Of a stretch of 46,561 nt of DNA, positions 26,401 to 34,013 are shown in pieces. The translations under genes were made by a program, and so were the position numbers. Source of the DNA: an uncultured Christensenellaceae bacterium (GTDB taxonomy: Bacteria > Bacillota > Clostridia > Christensenellales > Pumilibacteraceae); NCBI GenBank assembly GCA_910587455.1, contig CAJULK010000013.1, positions 1-46,561 of the forward strand, in the 5' to 3' direction. The notes below the pieces were generated by a model. It was not told the DNA's origin. It worked only from the letters and a program-made list of their open reading frames with translations, and searched no databases. Within the stretch, counting starts at the first letter, position 1. Each line of letters starts with the position of its first letter.

Positions 26401-27599
26401 AAGCATATCCCGACAGGCTCGAGGTAAGATCGTCCGAAGAGAACGTTGCGACCGTCGCTGTCGTTGACGGCAAAATAACGGTGACAGCGCTCGGCGTCGG
26501 TACGACTGTCGTAACCGTGTCCGTCGGCGACGCTTATGTCGAAATATCGGTCATGCTCGCATTGCCTGCGGAAGCCGATCTTACTTACGACGGAGAAACG
26601 ACGCTTGCGCTCGACTACGAAACGGTCGGGAAAACGGTGGAAACGTCCATAGCCGCGGTAAAGGACGGCGAAGCGGCGGATATACCTGCCGACGTGACGC
26701 TCGGTTCCGACAAACAGTCGGTAGCGGAATTTGTGTATAACGCCGAAACGGGCAAGATCGACATCGTGCTCAACGGTGTCGGCAACGCAACATTGACGGC
26801 GCAGATAGGCGCAGGCACCGTCATAACCTTTAACGTAACCGTGGCAAAGATATACCATATATCAACTGCCGACGAGTTCAGGGCTAAGCTCGAAGCCGAC
26901 CTTGCGGGTTCGTTCGTGCTTGACAACGACATAGACCTCGGCGGCGGCTTCGGCGGCAAGACCGACGGCACGGCGTTCGGAAACTTCTCGGGCGTTCTTG
27001 ACGGAAAAGGTTACAAGGTGAGCAATTTCTGGCTGCCCGGCGGCTGGACTTCCGGCGGTATGTTCTACGAACTCAGCGGCACCGTCAAAAACATCGCGTT
27101 CATAAATGCGAGAGGGTCGGGCAACGCCAACTGCTCGGGACTGTTCTATTCGATAAACGGCGGCACGGTCAGCAACGTGTATCTCGACTTCGAAATACAG
27201 GGCGCGGCTATCGACGCTACGAACGGCAGCGGACCGCTCGCCTACATGATGGACGGTTCGGACGTCGATAATGTCGTCATCAACCTGCGCGTCGCTTCGA
27301 CATTGACCGATATAGCAACGCTCAAATGCGGCGCGATCGTCGGCAGACTTTGCTCTTGGGCGACGGTTGCCGACAATGTTAAGGTCATACTGAACGGAAT
27401 GACGGTAAACGACGTCAATCTCGCTTACAATGACGTTACGGGCACCGAATTGACAGATTGGTGGAAGGGCAAGGGCTGTGCCGTATACGGCAGCTACGCC
27501 AAGTTTGCCGAAAGCGATTTCGCCGCGTTCGACGGCGATGTCTGGACGGTGGACGATACGGGCATCACGTTCGGCAGTAGCAAAGTTCTGTCCGTTTGA
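23478..27599 (+). CDS. Large surface lipoprotein with InlB/BIG2 and three beta-helix regions
   Basis: The 1373-residue product has the lipobox LAAC (Cys21). Residues about 35-110 form a bacterial repeat domain (GTVSVSATSVKKGE). About 110-245 form two InlB/Flg_new-type repeats, with RFIGWFTEENGG and LYGWFVGEE. Then three blocks alternate an Ig-like BIG2 domain with a beta-helix segment: about 335-570, 690-900 and 1125-1373. Each helix block opens with a YYIAADIDLEG- or FVLDNDIDLGG-type strand and an IDGLGHTVSN or LDGKGYKVSN motif. I infer a surface-exposed glycan-binding or adhesive protein anchored to the membrane. AAGGAGAGG lies just before the ATG. It has the same architecture as its neighbour, with one extra module, so the pair probably arose by duplication. 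Confidence 0.82.
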   Translation: MKKRLMLIMLAVLTALCLAACAGCNEETPSKPSDTTYTVTVQDTENGTVSVSATSVKKGESVVITVTPDEHYVLDVLEVNGNAVAVTGNTYTVASVDANITVSATFKKQTVTVTFDRGNPATATVTVGEAYGELPSVTGAPGNRFIGWFTEENGGGLQILPTTVVTKTEDHTLYPYFTDKLVVTFDYGAGVGTEPRREVAANDVLGELPETEAPLGGILYGWFVGEERIDAEYVITEDVTVRASYITAEIALADGSGTTAVGGTVNNNVAPEIIVSVKLDGKETDVELDIETTDGSIAEIVDGAVVALGDGEVYVKAALDGVEVTRSEFVITCRSYAEYRAVTNKTEFLAIKDDKAGKYYIAADIDLEGAALWDVANNYAPIFGVFTGVIDGLGHTVSNATAHPSGWNAGAFSEMNGVVCDIAFTDMRTETGNCANNGFFGNVKGTVENVYLDIEFRYTGRADGTASWAALAYMVNNDAVIRDCVVNLRSSVSTENVAAIACNAGGWTGVVENVFVIKNGLTLTSEFDGMYCGEAAAGVAEAQLKNSGKFDYLIELWNSADVDATKLGGAWTDVDGALYFHGRKAMDATPEYVIVPSGDVELTFEDLEAEGKDQIIYSVLFIHDGADMNGEIPENVSTESSNAAVAELIFDRDESVFVLVNKSAGTAVITVKVGDYTGTFTVTLTQIIHIDTAQEFIEKISANPNGHFVIDADIDFASYQDGWVKKPGTDGESIASEFGGFIDGQNHVLKNMKLTDGNKGGLFARFSGTIKNVAFVNVTGQSANNVGGLFYEMYGSGLLQNVYLDYVMQGSGSAVNKAGPIAGKVAVANIDGVVINLRFADGVDTSSIENVGAIAGHANAWLAKVDNVKVILNGIALGKLKLAAAEAADGVSAAWTNCEQYADFAGFLGGSIGYFTEEKGWLFDRTGITFGNAYVLAIPEYTVEAQTAAVSREFTEGMEPFEIAVDVYNYIDRLEAYPDRLEVRSSEENVATVAVVDGKITVTALGVGTTVVTVSVGDAYVEISVMLALPAEADLTYDGETTLALDYETVGKTVETSIAAVKDGEAADIPADVTLGSDKQSVAEFVYNAETGKIDIVLNGVGNATLTAQIGAGTVITFNVTVAKIYHISTADEFRAKLEADLAGSFVLDNDIDLGGGFGGKTDGTAFGNFSGVLDGKGYKVSNFWLPGGWTSGGMFYELSGTVKNIAFINARGSGNANCSGLFYSINGGTVSNVYLDFEIQGAAIDATNGSGPLAYMMDGSDVDNVVINLRVASTLTDIATLKCGAIVGRLCSWATVADNVKVILNGMTVNDVNLAYNDVTGTELTDWWKGKGCAVYGSYAKFAESDFAAFDGDVWTVDDTGITFGSSKVLSV

Positions 27600-27639
27600 C
27601 AAAGATTCATAGTTCTCCTCTATGTTAAAGCGCGGCTGT

Positions 27640-27664
27640 CCGCCCGTTCGTGCAGAGCGGGCGG
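27640..27664 (+). other. GC-rich hairpin between operon genes
   Basis: CCGCCCG (27640-27646) pairs with CGGGCGG (27658-27664) across an 11-nt loop in the longest gap of the operon (125 nt). There is no T-run, so it is not a classical terminator. It could stabilise RNA ends after processing and set different levels for the enzymes downstream. Confidence 0.45.
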
Positions 27665-27724
27665 CGTCCGACGCAAGAACTTCCTACATACATCAAGACT
27701 TTACTTAATACAAGGAATAAATTT

Positions 27725-29725
27725 ATGTTGCTTAAAGAAAGACGGTTGCCGTCATATCCTCTGTTTGTAAAAGACCCGTTCTTTTCGTTCTGGCTGCCCG
27801 CCGACGATCCGACTTCCGCCGACGTTGCGTTTTGGCACGGCGAAAAAAAGCCGATTGCGGGCATCGTCAAAGTGGACGGCGTACCGTATAGGTTTTTGGG
27901 AAAAGGCGAAGAAAAGCCGCTGAAGCTCGAAAGCACGGAGATCACATCATTCGCCACTACGTTTAGCTTTTCGGGCGACGGATTCGCTTTTCGGGTCACG
28001 GCGCTTTCTCCGCTTCCTCCCGACGATCTCGATGTTCTGTCGCTGCCCGTTACGTATCTCGATTATTCGTTCGAGAGCGGGGCGGCGCACGATGTGGAAG
28101 TGGAGCTGTATATGGAAGAACGTGCCGCTTACGACACGTGTTTTAACGAGGACAGAAAGGCGCGCACGCGCATAAACAGGTTTGTGCTCAATACCTGCGA
28201 GTGCGCGGGCATAGGGCTTATAAAGCAAGCGCCGCTTTCGAACAGTTTCGACGAGGTAGGCGCGGATTGGGGATATTACTATCTCTGCGGCGAGCGCGCG
28301 GGAGCGATGTACGGCGAACGCGATTACATTTTCGCAAAAAACTTTCATGCGAACGTCAAGTCCGCAGACGGGTTTTTCGCAGTTGCGTTCGACGACATAG
28401 TGTCCGTATTCTATTACGGCGAATATCTTAAAAACTATTGGCAGCGCGACGGCAGAACGGTTTTCGACGCCGTAAATTACGCATACTCTCACAAGACGGA
28501 GATCTATGAAAAATGCAAAAAGTTCGATGACAAACTCGTGCGCATGTGCACGGGATTTTCGGACGATTATCTGTTCGTGCTGTATGCGAGTTTGAGACAG
28601 TCGCTCGCGGCGCACAAGCTCGTAGCCGACGGGAAAGGCAGGATACTGTTCCTTTCCAAGGAGTGCAATTCGGACGGGTGCGTCGCTACGGTGGATATAA
28701 CTTATCCGTCCATGCCGCTGTACCTGCTGTTCAATCCCGCGCTCGTTCGCGGCATGGCAGAGCCCATTCTCGATTTTGCGCGTATGCCGGTGTGGAAGTA
28801 CGATTTCGCACCGCACGACGCGGGTATCTATCCGTATTGCTTCGGTCAGTATTATGCTATACAGGACATAAATAAAGAAAAGAGCGTGGACTTAGCCGTG
28901 CACGATTGGAAGGAATCGGAAGTGCTGCCGTTTTACTATCAGCTTCCTCAAAGCTGCGAGCTTTACGACATGGCAAGGCAAATGCCCGTAGAGGAAAGCG
29001 GAAACATGCTCGCTATTTCGTTGCTGTACTATATGGTCAGCGGCGACAAGGCATTTATAAAAGACAACTACGATCTTTTGAGCAAGTGGGTGAAGTATCT
29101 TGTGGATTTCGGACTCGTGCCCGCCAATCAGCTGTGCACCGACGATTTTGCGGGGCATCTCGACAAGAACGCCAATCTTGCCGTAAAAGCTATCGTCGGA
29201 ATTTACTGCTTTGCGCGAATCTCGGCTGCGCTCGGCAAAAAGAAGGAGAGCGCCGAGTACGAAAAGACAGCCGCCGAGTATGCTCGGAAATGGTGCGAGC
29301 TTTACAACGACGGCGACCACACCGTTCTGACGTACGGAAACGAAAGCACGTACAGTTTGAAATACAATATGGCGATAGACTCGCTTTTGGGCGGCAAGCT
29401 GTTTTCGGACGCGCTTGTAAAGCGCGAGCTCGAATACTATAAGAAAGTAGCGGGCAAGTACGGCGTTGCGCTCGATTCGCGCGACACTTGCACAAAATCG
29501 GATTGGCTTATGTGGGTCGCGGCAATGGGCGACGAATCGACCTGCGACGAATATTCGCGGTATCTTGCCGACTTTATGACGGATACGCCCGACCGCGTGC
29601 CGTTCTCCGATCTTTACTATACTACCGAACCCAAGTACAGAACGTTCCGCAACCGCACAGTGCAGGGCGGAAACTTCTTCCCGATGCTGAAAAGATTTTG
29701 GAGCGAAATATGCAAGGTAAAATAA
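27725..29725 (+). CDS. DUF5127/DUF4965/DUF1793 family enzyme (glutaminase A-like)
   Basis: The 666-residue product has no signal peptide and is probably cytoplasmic. An N-terminal beta-rich domain (about residues 1-230; KDPFFSFWLPADD near the start, EVELYMEERAAYDT at about 120) resembles DUF5127. The rest resembles DUF4965 followed by DUF1793, predicted to form an alpha/alpha toroid. The C-terminal VPFSDLYYTTE and FRNRTVQGGNFFPML segments are characteristic of DUF1793. Fungal GtaA of this family was named a glutaminase. In glycan loci such as this one, a glycosidase activity on imported oligosaccharide is more plausible, but that is inference. AAGGAA (27712-27717) sets the start. It overlaps the next gene by 16 nt. 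Confidence 0.75.
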   Translation: MLLKERRLPSYPLFVKDPFFSFWLPADDPTSADVAFWHGEKKPIAGIVKVDGVPYRFLGKGEEKPLKLESTEITSFATTFSFSGDGFAFRVTALSPLPPDDLDVLSLPVTYLDYSFESGAAHDVEVELYMEERAAYDTCFNEDRKARTRINRFVLNTCECAGIGLIKQAPLSNSFDEVGADWGYYYLCGERAGAMYGERDYIFAKNFHANVKSADGFFAVAFDDIVSVFYYGEYLKNYWQRDGRTVFDAVNYAYSHKTEIYEKCKKFDDKLVRMCTGFSDDYLFVLYASLRQSLAAHKLVADGKGRILFLSKECNSDGCVATVDITYPSMPLYLLFNPALVRGMAEPILDFARMPVWKYDFAPHDAGIYPYCFGQYYAIQDINKEKSVDLAVHDWKESEVLPFYYQLPQSCELYDMARQMPVEESGNMLAISLLYYMVSGDKAFIKDNYDLLSKWVKYLVDFGLVPANQLCTDDFAGHLDKNANLAVKAIVGIYCFARISAALGKKKESAEYEKTAAEYARKWCELYNDGDHTVLTYGNESTYSLKYNMAIDSLLGGKLFSDALVKRELEYYKKVAGKYGVALDSRDTCTKSDWLMWVAAMGDESTCDEYSRYLADFMTDTPDRVPFSDLYYTTEPKYRTFRNRTVQGGNFFPMLKRFWSEICKVK

Positions 29726-31542
29726 ACGTCGTTCCCGCGCCGCGCAGCGTGCGGTACACGGGCGGAAGCGTGACGTTTTCGGGTTTCCGAATAGTGGACA
29801 GAACGGAGTTTGCGGACGTCAGTATCCAAAGACTGTCGGGGGCGGAGCGCGACGGCGGGCTTGAAATTCACGTAAAGCGCGCCGATCTCGGCGCAGAGGG
29901 CTACAGGCTTTCCGTCGAGCGGAACGGGGTTTTCGTCGAGTGTGCAAACAAGCGCGCGCTTCACTATGCCGTGCTCACGTTGTGCCAAATCGCGCGCGAC
30001 TGCGGCGGCGAACTGCCCGAGCTTATTATCGAGGACGCGCCCGACTTCGAAACGCGCGGATTCATGCTCGATATAAGCAGGAACAAAGTGCCCAAGCTCG
30101 CTACGCTCGAAAAGCTGGTCGATATCCTGTCCGATCTCAAAGTCAATATGTTTCAGCTCTACGCGGAGGGGCGCAGCTTTTACTATGAGAGTAAGAGCGG
30201 ATTTTACGCCGATCCCGACGATTTCCTGACGCCGGACGACGTAACTGCGCTTAAACAATATTGCGAAGAAAGGTTTATCGAGCTTGTTCCGTGCGCGAAC
30301 TCGCTCGGGCACATGGCGTATTGGCTCAATCAGCCGCAGTATGCCGATCTCGCTTTCGACAAGAACGGTTTCGAATGGTGGGAAGACGGTTTGCACGCGC
30401 CCGCAGGAACGCTCGATCCCAAGAACCCCGAAGCCAAGCGGTTTTTGTTTTCGCTTTTCGACGAGTTGCTCGCGCCGTACGGCAGTGCGGTAAAATCGTT
30501 CAACATAGGCGGCGACGAGCCGTTTGATATGCTGTTCGGCAAGAATAAGCTCGACGACGGCGGCGAGACGTATTTCGATCATATTCGCGCGGTGTGCGAC
30601 AATGTGCGCGCTCGCGGAATAACGCCTATGCTGTGGGGCGATATAGCGCACAAGTATCCCGAAAAGCTCGAAAGTTTGGGCGACGCGGTGTTTTTGGAAT
30701 GGCGGTACGAAGCGGGCGAGTTTGACGACGAAGCGTGCGCCGTCTATGCGGACAGGGGACTGAAGTTTTTCGTCTGCCCGTCGTCGAGCCTGTGCAGTTT
30801 TACAGGCAAGACGGACAATATGCTCGCGAATATAGCCGAAGCGGCGCATTACGGCAAAAAACACGGCGCGGCGGGCTTGATGAACACCGAATGGGGCGAC
30901 GGCGGAACTTCGCAAAGCCTTGTTTCGTCCGTGTACTGTATGAGCGTCGGGGCGTGCCGCGCTTGGAACGCCGACGAGTTCGACATAAGCGCATTGGAGC
31001 GTTGGCTCGACGAAAACGTTTACGGCTGTCGGTTGGCGGCTGTAACAGCCGATCTCGGACGGTACGTCAACTGTCAGACGCAGCCGCTTAAAGGATTGCC
31101 GTACCTGTTTTCGGCGCTGTACATCCGTCAGACGGACGGCATAAATTACGACAGAAACAATTTCTCCGATCCCATGGCGTTCTTTTGGCGCGACGAACTG
31201 TTGACCAAAGCCGAATGTGACGCTACCGAGATGTTCCTTCGCGGCGTTCGCCAACGGTTCGACGCGATCGACAAACCGAACAATACGTATGTCCGCGAAG
31301 CGGAGTATTGTCTCGATGTCACTCGGCTCGCTGTAATGCATACGCGGCTGTGCCTCGGGATAAAGAACATAAATTATACGCGTGCGGACGTGAAGAAAGC
31401 ATACGACCTTGCGCGCAAGTGCGTAGCCGTGCGCAAAAAGCTGTGGCGCGAACGCAATAAAAAAAGCGACATGGCGCTGTCTATGTACCGTTACGAAACG
31501 CTTGTAAAAAAGTACGCGGTAATGCTTAGAAATATTAAATAG
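29710..31542 (+). CDS. GH20-like beta-N-acetylhexosaminidase
   Basis: The 610-residue product lacks a signal peptide. Residues about 5-105 resemble the GH20 N-terminal domain (INVVPAPRSVRYTGG; ALHYAVLTLCQI). The catalytic barrel spans about 110-450 and begins with FETRGFMLDISRNKVPKL. The GH20 catalytic pair is visible in NIGGDEPF as Asp269-Glu270, and a barrel tryptophan follows in MLWGDIAHK. GH20 enzymes remove terminal GlcNAc or GalNAc by substrate-assisted catalysis. It probably acts on imported oligosaccharides in the cytoplasm. The C-terminal 160 residues are helical and not assigned. The ATG lies 16 nt inside the preceding gene, so the two enzymes are translationally coupled. It is the last gene of the operon. 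Confidence 0.82.
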   Translation: MQGKINVVPAPRSVRYTGGSVTFSGFRIVDRTEFADVSIQRLSGAERDGGLEIHVKRADLGAEGYRLSVERNGVFVECANKRALHYAVLTLCQIARDCGGELPELIIEDAPDFETRGFMLDISRNKVPKLATLEKLVDILSDLKVNMFQLYAEGRSFYYESKSGFYADPDDFLTPDDVTALKQYCEERFIELVPCANSLGHMAYWLNQPQYADLAFDKNGFEWWEDGLHAPAGTLDPKNPEAKRFLFSLFDELLAPYGSAVKSFNIGGDEPFDMLFGKNKLDDGGETYFDHIRAVCDNVRARGITPMLWGDIAHKYPEKLESLGDAVFLEWRYEAGEFDDEACAVYADRGLKFFVCPSSSLCSFTGKTDNMLANIAEAAHYGKKHGAAGLMNTEWGDGGTSQSLVSSVYCMSVGACRAWNADEFDISALERWLDENVYGCRLAAVTADLGRYVNCQTQPLKGLPYLFSALYIRQTDGINYDRNNFSDPMAFFWRDELLTKAECDATEMFLRGVRQRFDAIDKPNNTYVREAEYCLDVTRLAVMHTRLCLGIKNINYTRADVKKAYDLARKCVAVRKKLWRERNKKSDMALSMYRYETLVKKYAVMLRNIK

Positions 31543-31560
31543 GCGGGATTGTCGTAAGCA

Positions 31561-31674
31561 CTGTCATTTCGAGCGTAAGCGAAGAATCTCATGCGTAACG
31601 ATATTTGCGCTTCGCGACGAATAAGGTCGAGATCCTTCACTTCACTCGCTGCGCTCACTCGTTCAGAATGACAG
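31561..31674. repeat. Palindromic dispersed repeat, full copy A
   Basis: This 114-bp unit begins CTGTCATT and ends AATGACAG. The arms contain GAAGAATCTC and the inverted GAGATCCTTC, with a TGCGTAACGATATTTGCGCTTCGCG-like middle. Further copies occur at 37608-37715 and 39506-39612, with half copies beside them and at 46487-46534. It can fold into a long hairpin and lies between genes only. Confidence 0.85.
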
Positions 31675-31686
31675 AGATGTAAATTG

Positions 31687-31724
31687 TGTCATTCTGAGCG
31701 CAGCGAAGAATCTCTTGCGCAACG
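31687..31724. repeat. Palindromic repeat, left half copy A'
   Basis: This has the same left arm as the full copies (TGTCATTCTGAGCG, AGCGAAGAATCTC, TTGCGCAACG). It follows copy A after a 12-nt spacer that closely resembles the spacer before copy B. Confidence 0.8.
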
Positions 31725-31730
31725 GTATAA

Positions 31731-31765
31731 ACAAAAAAAAGACCGTAAACGATTGCGGTCTTTTT
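31731..31765. terminator. Bidirectional terminator
   Basis: GACCG (31741-31745) pairs with CGGTC (31756-31760), flanked by an A-run on the left and TTTTT on the right. It can end both the glycan operon on the plus strand and the TspO-like gene on the minus strand, whose stop codon is at 31789. Confidence 0.8.
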
Positions 31766-31788
31766 CTGTTCGGTATTGTTCGGATAAT

Positions 31789-32295
31789 TTAAGCGAACGC
31801 CCAATATCCGAGATACACCATGATGAGCGCGACGACCGCGAGAAATACGGTCATTACTATGCCGCCCCAAATCGACTGACGGTAGATAAGCATAGCCGTA
31901 CCTATCGCGAGCGCCGTGCCGATCGCGGACATAATGTACGCAGCCATCGGCATGTTGTAATAGATAAAGTAGGGCGTGGCGGCGGTAACCGCGAAAAGCG
32001 CGATCCACATCGCCCACATCCAGCCGCGAACCATTCTGCCGCCGTCGGTGTACACGTTTTCGCGAAGCGCGAGAAACAGTCCGAGCCCGAGGTGCGCAAA
32101 AAGTACGGGCGGCGTCGCTATTACGAGCCAGCGCGGTATGATAAAGGGCAGTCTCGAAGTGTTTGCCACTCCTTGGAATATACCCGAGCAGTACGCTACG
32201 GTCAGCCCGATACCGAGTGTAGAGAGCATACACACCAAAAACAGTGCCATGCCTTGAAGCCTTCTTTCGCTCTTAACAATAACTGAATTTTCCAT
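31789..32295 (-). CDS. TspO/MBR-like membrane protein
   Basis: The 168-residue product has five predicted membrane helices (about 14-36, 52-75, 92-112, 117-136 and 141-166) and very short loops. The segment RLPFIIPRWLVIATPPVLFAHLGLGLFLAL resembles the first loop and second helix of TspO (tryptophan-rich sensory protein), and the last helix with MVYLGYWAFA resembles the TspO end. TspO proteins bind tetrapyrroles and related ligands. Several usual tryptophans are absent, so the assignment is moderate and a generic five-helix membrane protein remains possible. It is divergent from ilvC. No strong Shine-Dalgarno or promoter was seen upstream; an inverted repeat CGGTTT/AAACCG (32322-32339) lies there. 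Confidence 0.55.
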   Translation of the reverse strand: MENSVIVKSERRLQGMALFLVCMLSTLGIGLTVAYCSGIFQGVANTSRLPFIIPRWLVIATPPVLFAHLGLGLFLALRENVYTDGGRMVRGWMWAMWIALFAVTAATPYFIYYNMPMAAYIMSAIGTALAIGTAMLIYRQSIWGGIVMTVFLAVVALIMVYLGYWAFA

Positions 32296-32493
32296 AGTGC
32301 CGTTAGTATGCGCAGTAGTTGCGGTTTTATTCGAAACCGTCGAATCAGACTTGACGTAACGGCGAATAGGCGTGCGGTTGACGTTATCCGCGACTGCGGC
32401 GGCTGCCGACGTTTTTTTTGCGCATTTGCAGAGCTTGTTATGTTGACGGGCGGCGGTATATACGGCTATACGGCTCGGATATTCGGTATTCGG

Positions 32494-32522
32494 TTGACAC
32501 CGACGTTTTGCGGTGGTATAAT
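32494..32522 (+). promoter_or_regulatory. Perfect consensus promoter of ilvC
   Basis: TTGACA (32494-32499), 17 bp, TATAAT (32517-32522). A weaker second promoter (TTGACG, 18 bp, TATACG; 32443-32472) lies upstream. From the main promoter the leader is only about 15 nt, so there is no room for a T-box or attenuator. Confidence 0.85.
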
Positions 32523-32543
32523 TGAAAAAAATCGGAGATAGTT

Positions 32544-33551
32544 ATGGCAAAGATATTTTACGCCGAGGATTGCAACCTCGATTTTCTTAAAAAGAAGACA
32601 GTGGCTATAATAGGCTACGGCTCGCAAGGTCACGCGCACGCGCTCAACCTCAAGGACAGCGGAATAAAAGTAGTGGTCGGACTTTACGACGGATCCAAAT
32701 CGTGGAAGCGCGCAGAGGCGGCGGGGCTTGCCGTAACGACGGCGGACGAAGCGGCGAAAAAGGCGGACGTGATCATGATGCTTACGCCCGACGAGAAGCA
32801 GGCGAAAATTTACCGCGAAGCGATATTGCCGTCGCTCAAAGCGGGCAAAGCGCTCGCGTTTGCGCACGGATTCAACATTCATTTCAAACAGATAGTTCCG
32901 CCCGACGACGTGGATGTGTTTATGGTCGCGCCCAAAGCGCCCGGGCATACGGTCAGGAGCGAGTACGTCGAGGGCAAGGGCACGCCCTGCCTTTTTGCGG
33001 TATATCAAGACGTTTCGGGCAGATGCCGCGACATTGCGCTCGCATATGCGGCGGGGCTCGGCGGCGCGCGCGCGGGCGTGCTCGAAACGACATTCAAAGC
33101 GGAGACAGAGACCGATCTTTTCGGCGAACAGTGCGTGCTTTGCGGCGGCGTTACGGCGCTTATGAAGGCGGGATTCGAAACGCTCGTCGAAGCGGGCTAC
33201 GATCCGCAGAACGCATACTTCGAATGTATTCACGAGCTTAAACTCATCGTCGATCTTATATATAAAGGCGGATTCGGGTTTATGCGCTACTCGGTGTCGG
33301 ATACCGCCGAGTACGGCGACTATACCGTCGGCGAACGCATTATAGACGACGGGGTAAAGGACAGAATGAAACAGGTGCTCAAAGAGATCCAAACGGGCGA
33401 TTTCGCGTCGCGCTGGATCGCGGAGAACAACAACGGCAGAGCGTATTTCAACGCGCGGCGCAGGCTCGAATCCGAACACCCGCTCGAAAAGGTGGGCGCG
33501 GAGCTGCGCAAGATGTACGCTTGGAACGACGACGACAAGTACAAGGACTGA
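32544..33551 (+). CDS. ilvC: Ketol-acid reductoisomerase (class I)
   Basis: The 335-residue product is the second enzyme of valine, leucine and isoleucine synthesis, converting acetolactate or acetohydroxybutyrate to the dihydroxy acid with NAD(P)H and Mg2+. The nucleotide-binding motif is IGYGSQGHAHALNL (about residues 24-37). The cofactor-choice loop reads GLYDGSKSW. Metal-binding segments ETETDLFGEQ (about 190-199) and the later CIHELK are present. The length fits class I enzymes with a single helical domain. It stands apart from other ilv/leu genes in this window. GGAG (32534-32537) sets the start. The small membrane protein gene begins 7 nt after its stop. Confidence 0.97.
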   Translation: MAKIFYAEDCNLDFLKKKTVAIIGYGSQGHAHALNLKDSGIKVVVGLYDGSKSWKRAEAAGLAVTTADEAAKKADVIMMLTPDEKQAKIYREAILPSLKAGKALAFAHGFNIHFKQIVPPDDVDVFMVAPKAPGHTVRSEYVEGKGTPCLFAVYQDVSGRCRDIALAYAAGLGGARAGVLETTFKAETETDLFGEQCVLCGGVTALMKAGFETLVEAGYDPQNAYFECIHELKLIVDLIYKGGFGFMRYSVSDTAEYGDYTVGERIIDDGVKDRMKQVLKEIQTGDFASRWIAENNNGRAYFNARRRLESEHPLEKVGAELRKMYAWNDDDKYKD

Positions 33552-33558
33552 TCGTATC

Positions 33559-33915
33559 ATGATGTTTTTGAGTGCTGTCGAATCGTTTGTTATTTGGATA
33601 GTCGTGCCGATCATAGTCGTGCAATACGCATTTGCGGTGTTCTGTCTTTTGAAACTCGCGTATTTCGATGTTTCGAAAAAGGAATATGTCGGTTGGAATC
33701 TTTTGATACTGATCGTATTCTTTATAGGCGGGATAGCTTTCCTTATATATTACTTCAAGCATCCCGATAAACGCGTCAAGCCGATATCCCCGCAGACCGA
33801 AAACAAAGCGGACGTGCAATCGGATAAGCCCGACGACGGAGCGGACGAAAACACCGAGGAAGCACCGATCCCCGACGGTATGAGTTCGGACGGCGAAGAG
33901 CCGAAGCAAGAATAA
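33559..33915 (+). CDS. Small two-helix membrane protein with acidic tail (PLDc_N-like)
   Basis: The 118-residue product has two membrane helices (about residues 7-30 and 44-65). The second is followed by the motif FLIYYFKHPDKR, as in PLDc_N-type domains found before cardiolipin synthases. No phospholipase domain follows. The C-terminal 45 residues are acidic, disordered and rich in Asp, Glu and Pro. The gene lies 7 nt after ilvC and shares its terminator, so they are co-transcribed. ATG 33559 or 33562 may be used; no good ribosome site is visible. Function unknown. Confidence 0.7.
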   Translation: MMFLSAVESFVIWIVVPIIVVQYAFAVFCLLKLAYFDVSKKEYVGWNLLILIVFFIGGIAFLIYYFKHPDKRVKPISPQTENKADVQSDKPDDGADENTEEAPIPDGMSSDGEEPKQE

Positions 33916-33922
33916 CCTAAAT

Positions 33923-33952
33923 AAAATCCGTTCGAAAGTCGAACGGATTTTT
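33923..33952 (+). terminator. Strong Rho-independent terminator
   Basis: TCCGTTCGA (33927-33935) and TCGAACGGA (33939-33947) form a perfect 9-bp stem with a 3-nt loop, flanked by AAAA and TTTTT. It ends the ilvC transcript and could also serve the minus-strand PHP gene. Confidence 0.92.
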
Positions 33953-34013
33953 CGTGCCCGATAATGCGCGTAAAACGGTATATATGTATCTCGGTTGAGC
34001 GAACGGAGCGCCG

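Noticed and set aside
20640..27599. Phage tail or prophage proteins, suggested by BIG2 domains
   Set aside because: The proteins have lipoprotein signal peptides and lie in a sugar-transport operon. No capsid, terminase, portal or integrase genes occur in the window.
27640..27664. Terminator splitting the glycan operon
   Set aside because: The hairpin has no T-run and no promoter follows it, so I kept the downstream enzymes in the same operon.
32494..32543. T-box or leucine-type attenuator before ilvC
   Set aside because: The promoter is perfect and the leader is only about 15 nt, too short for such a structure.
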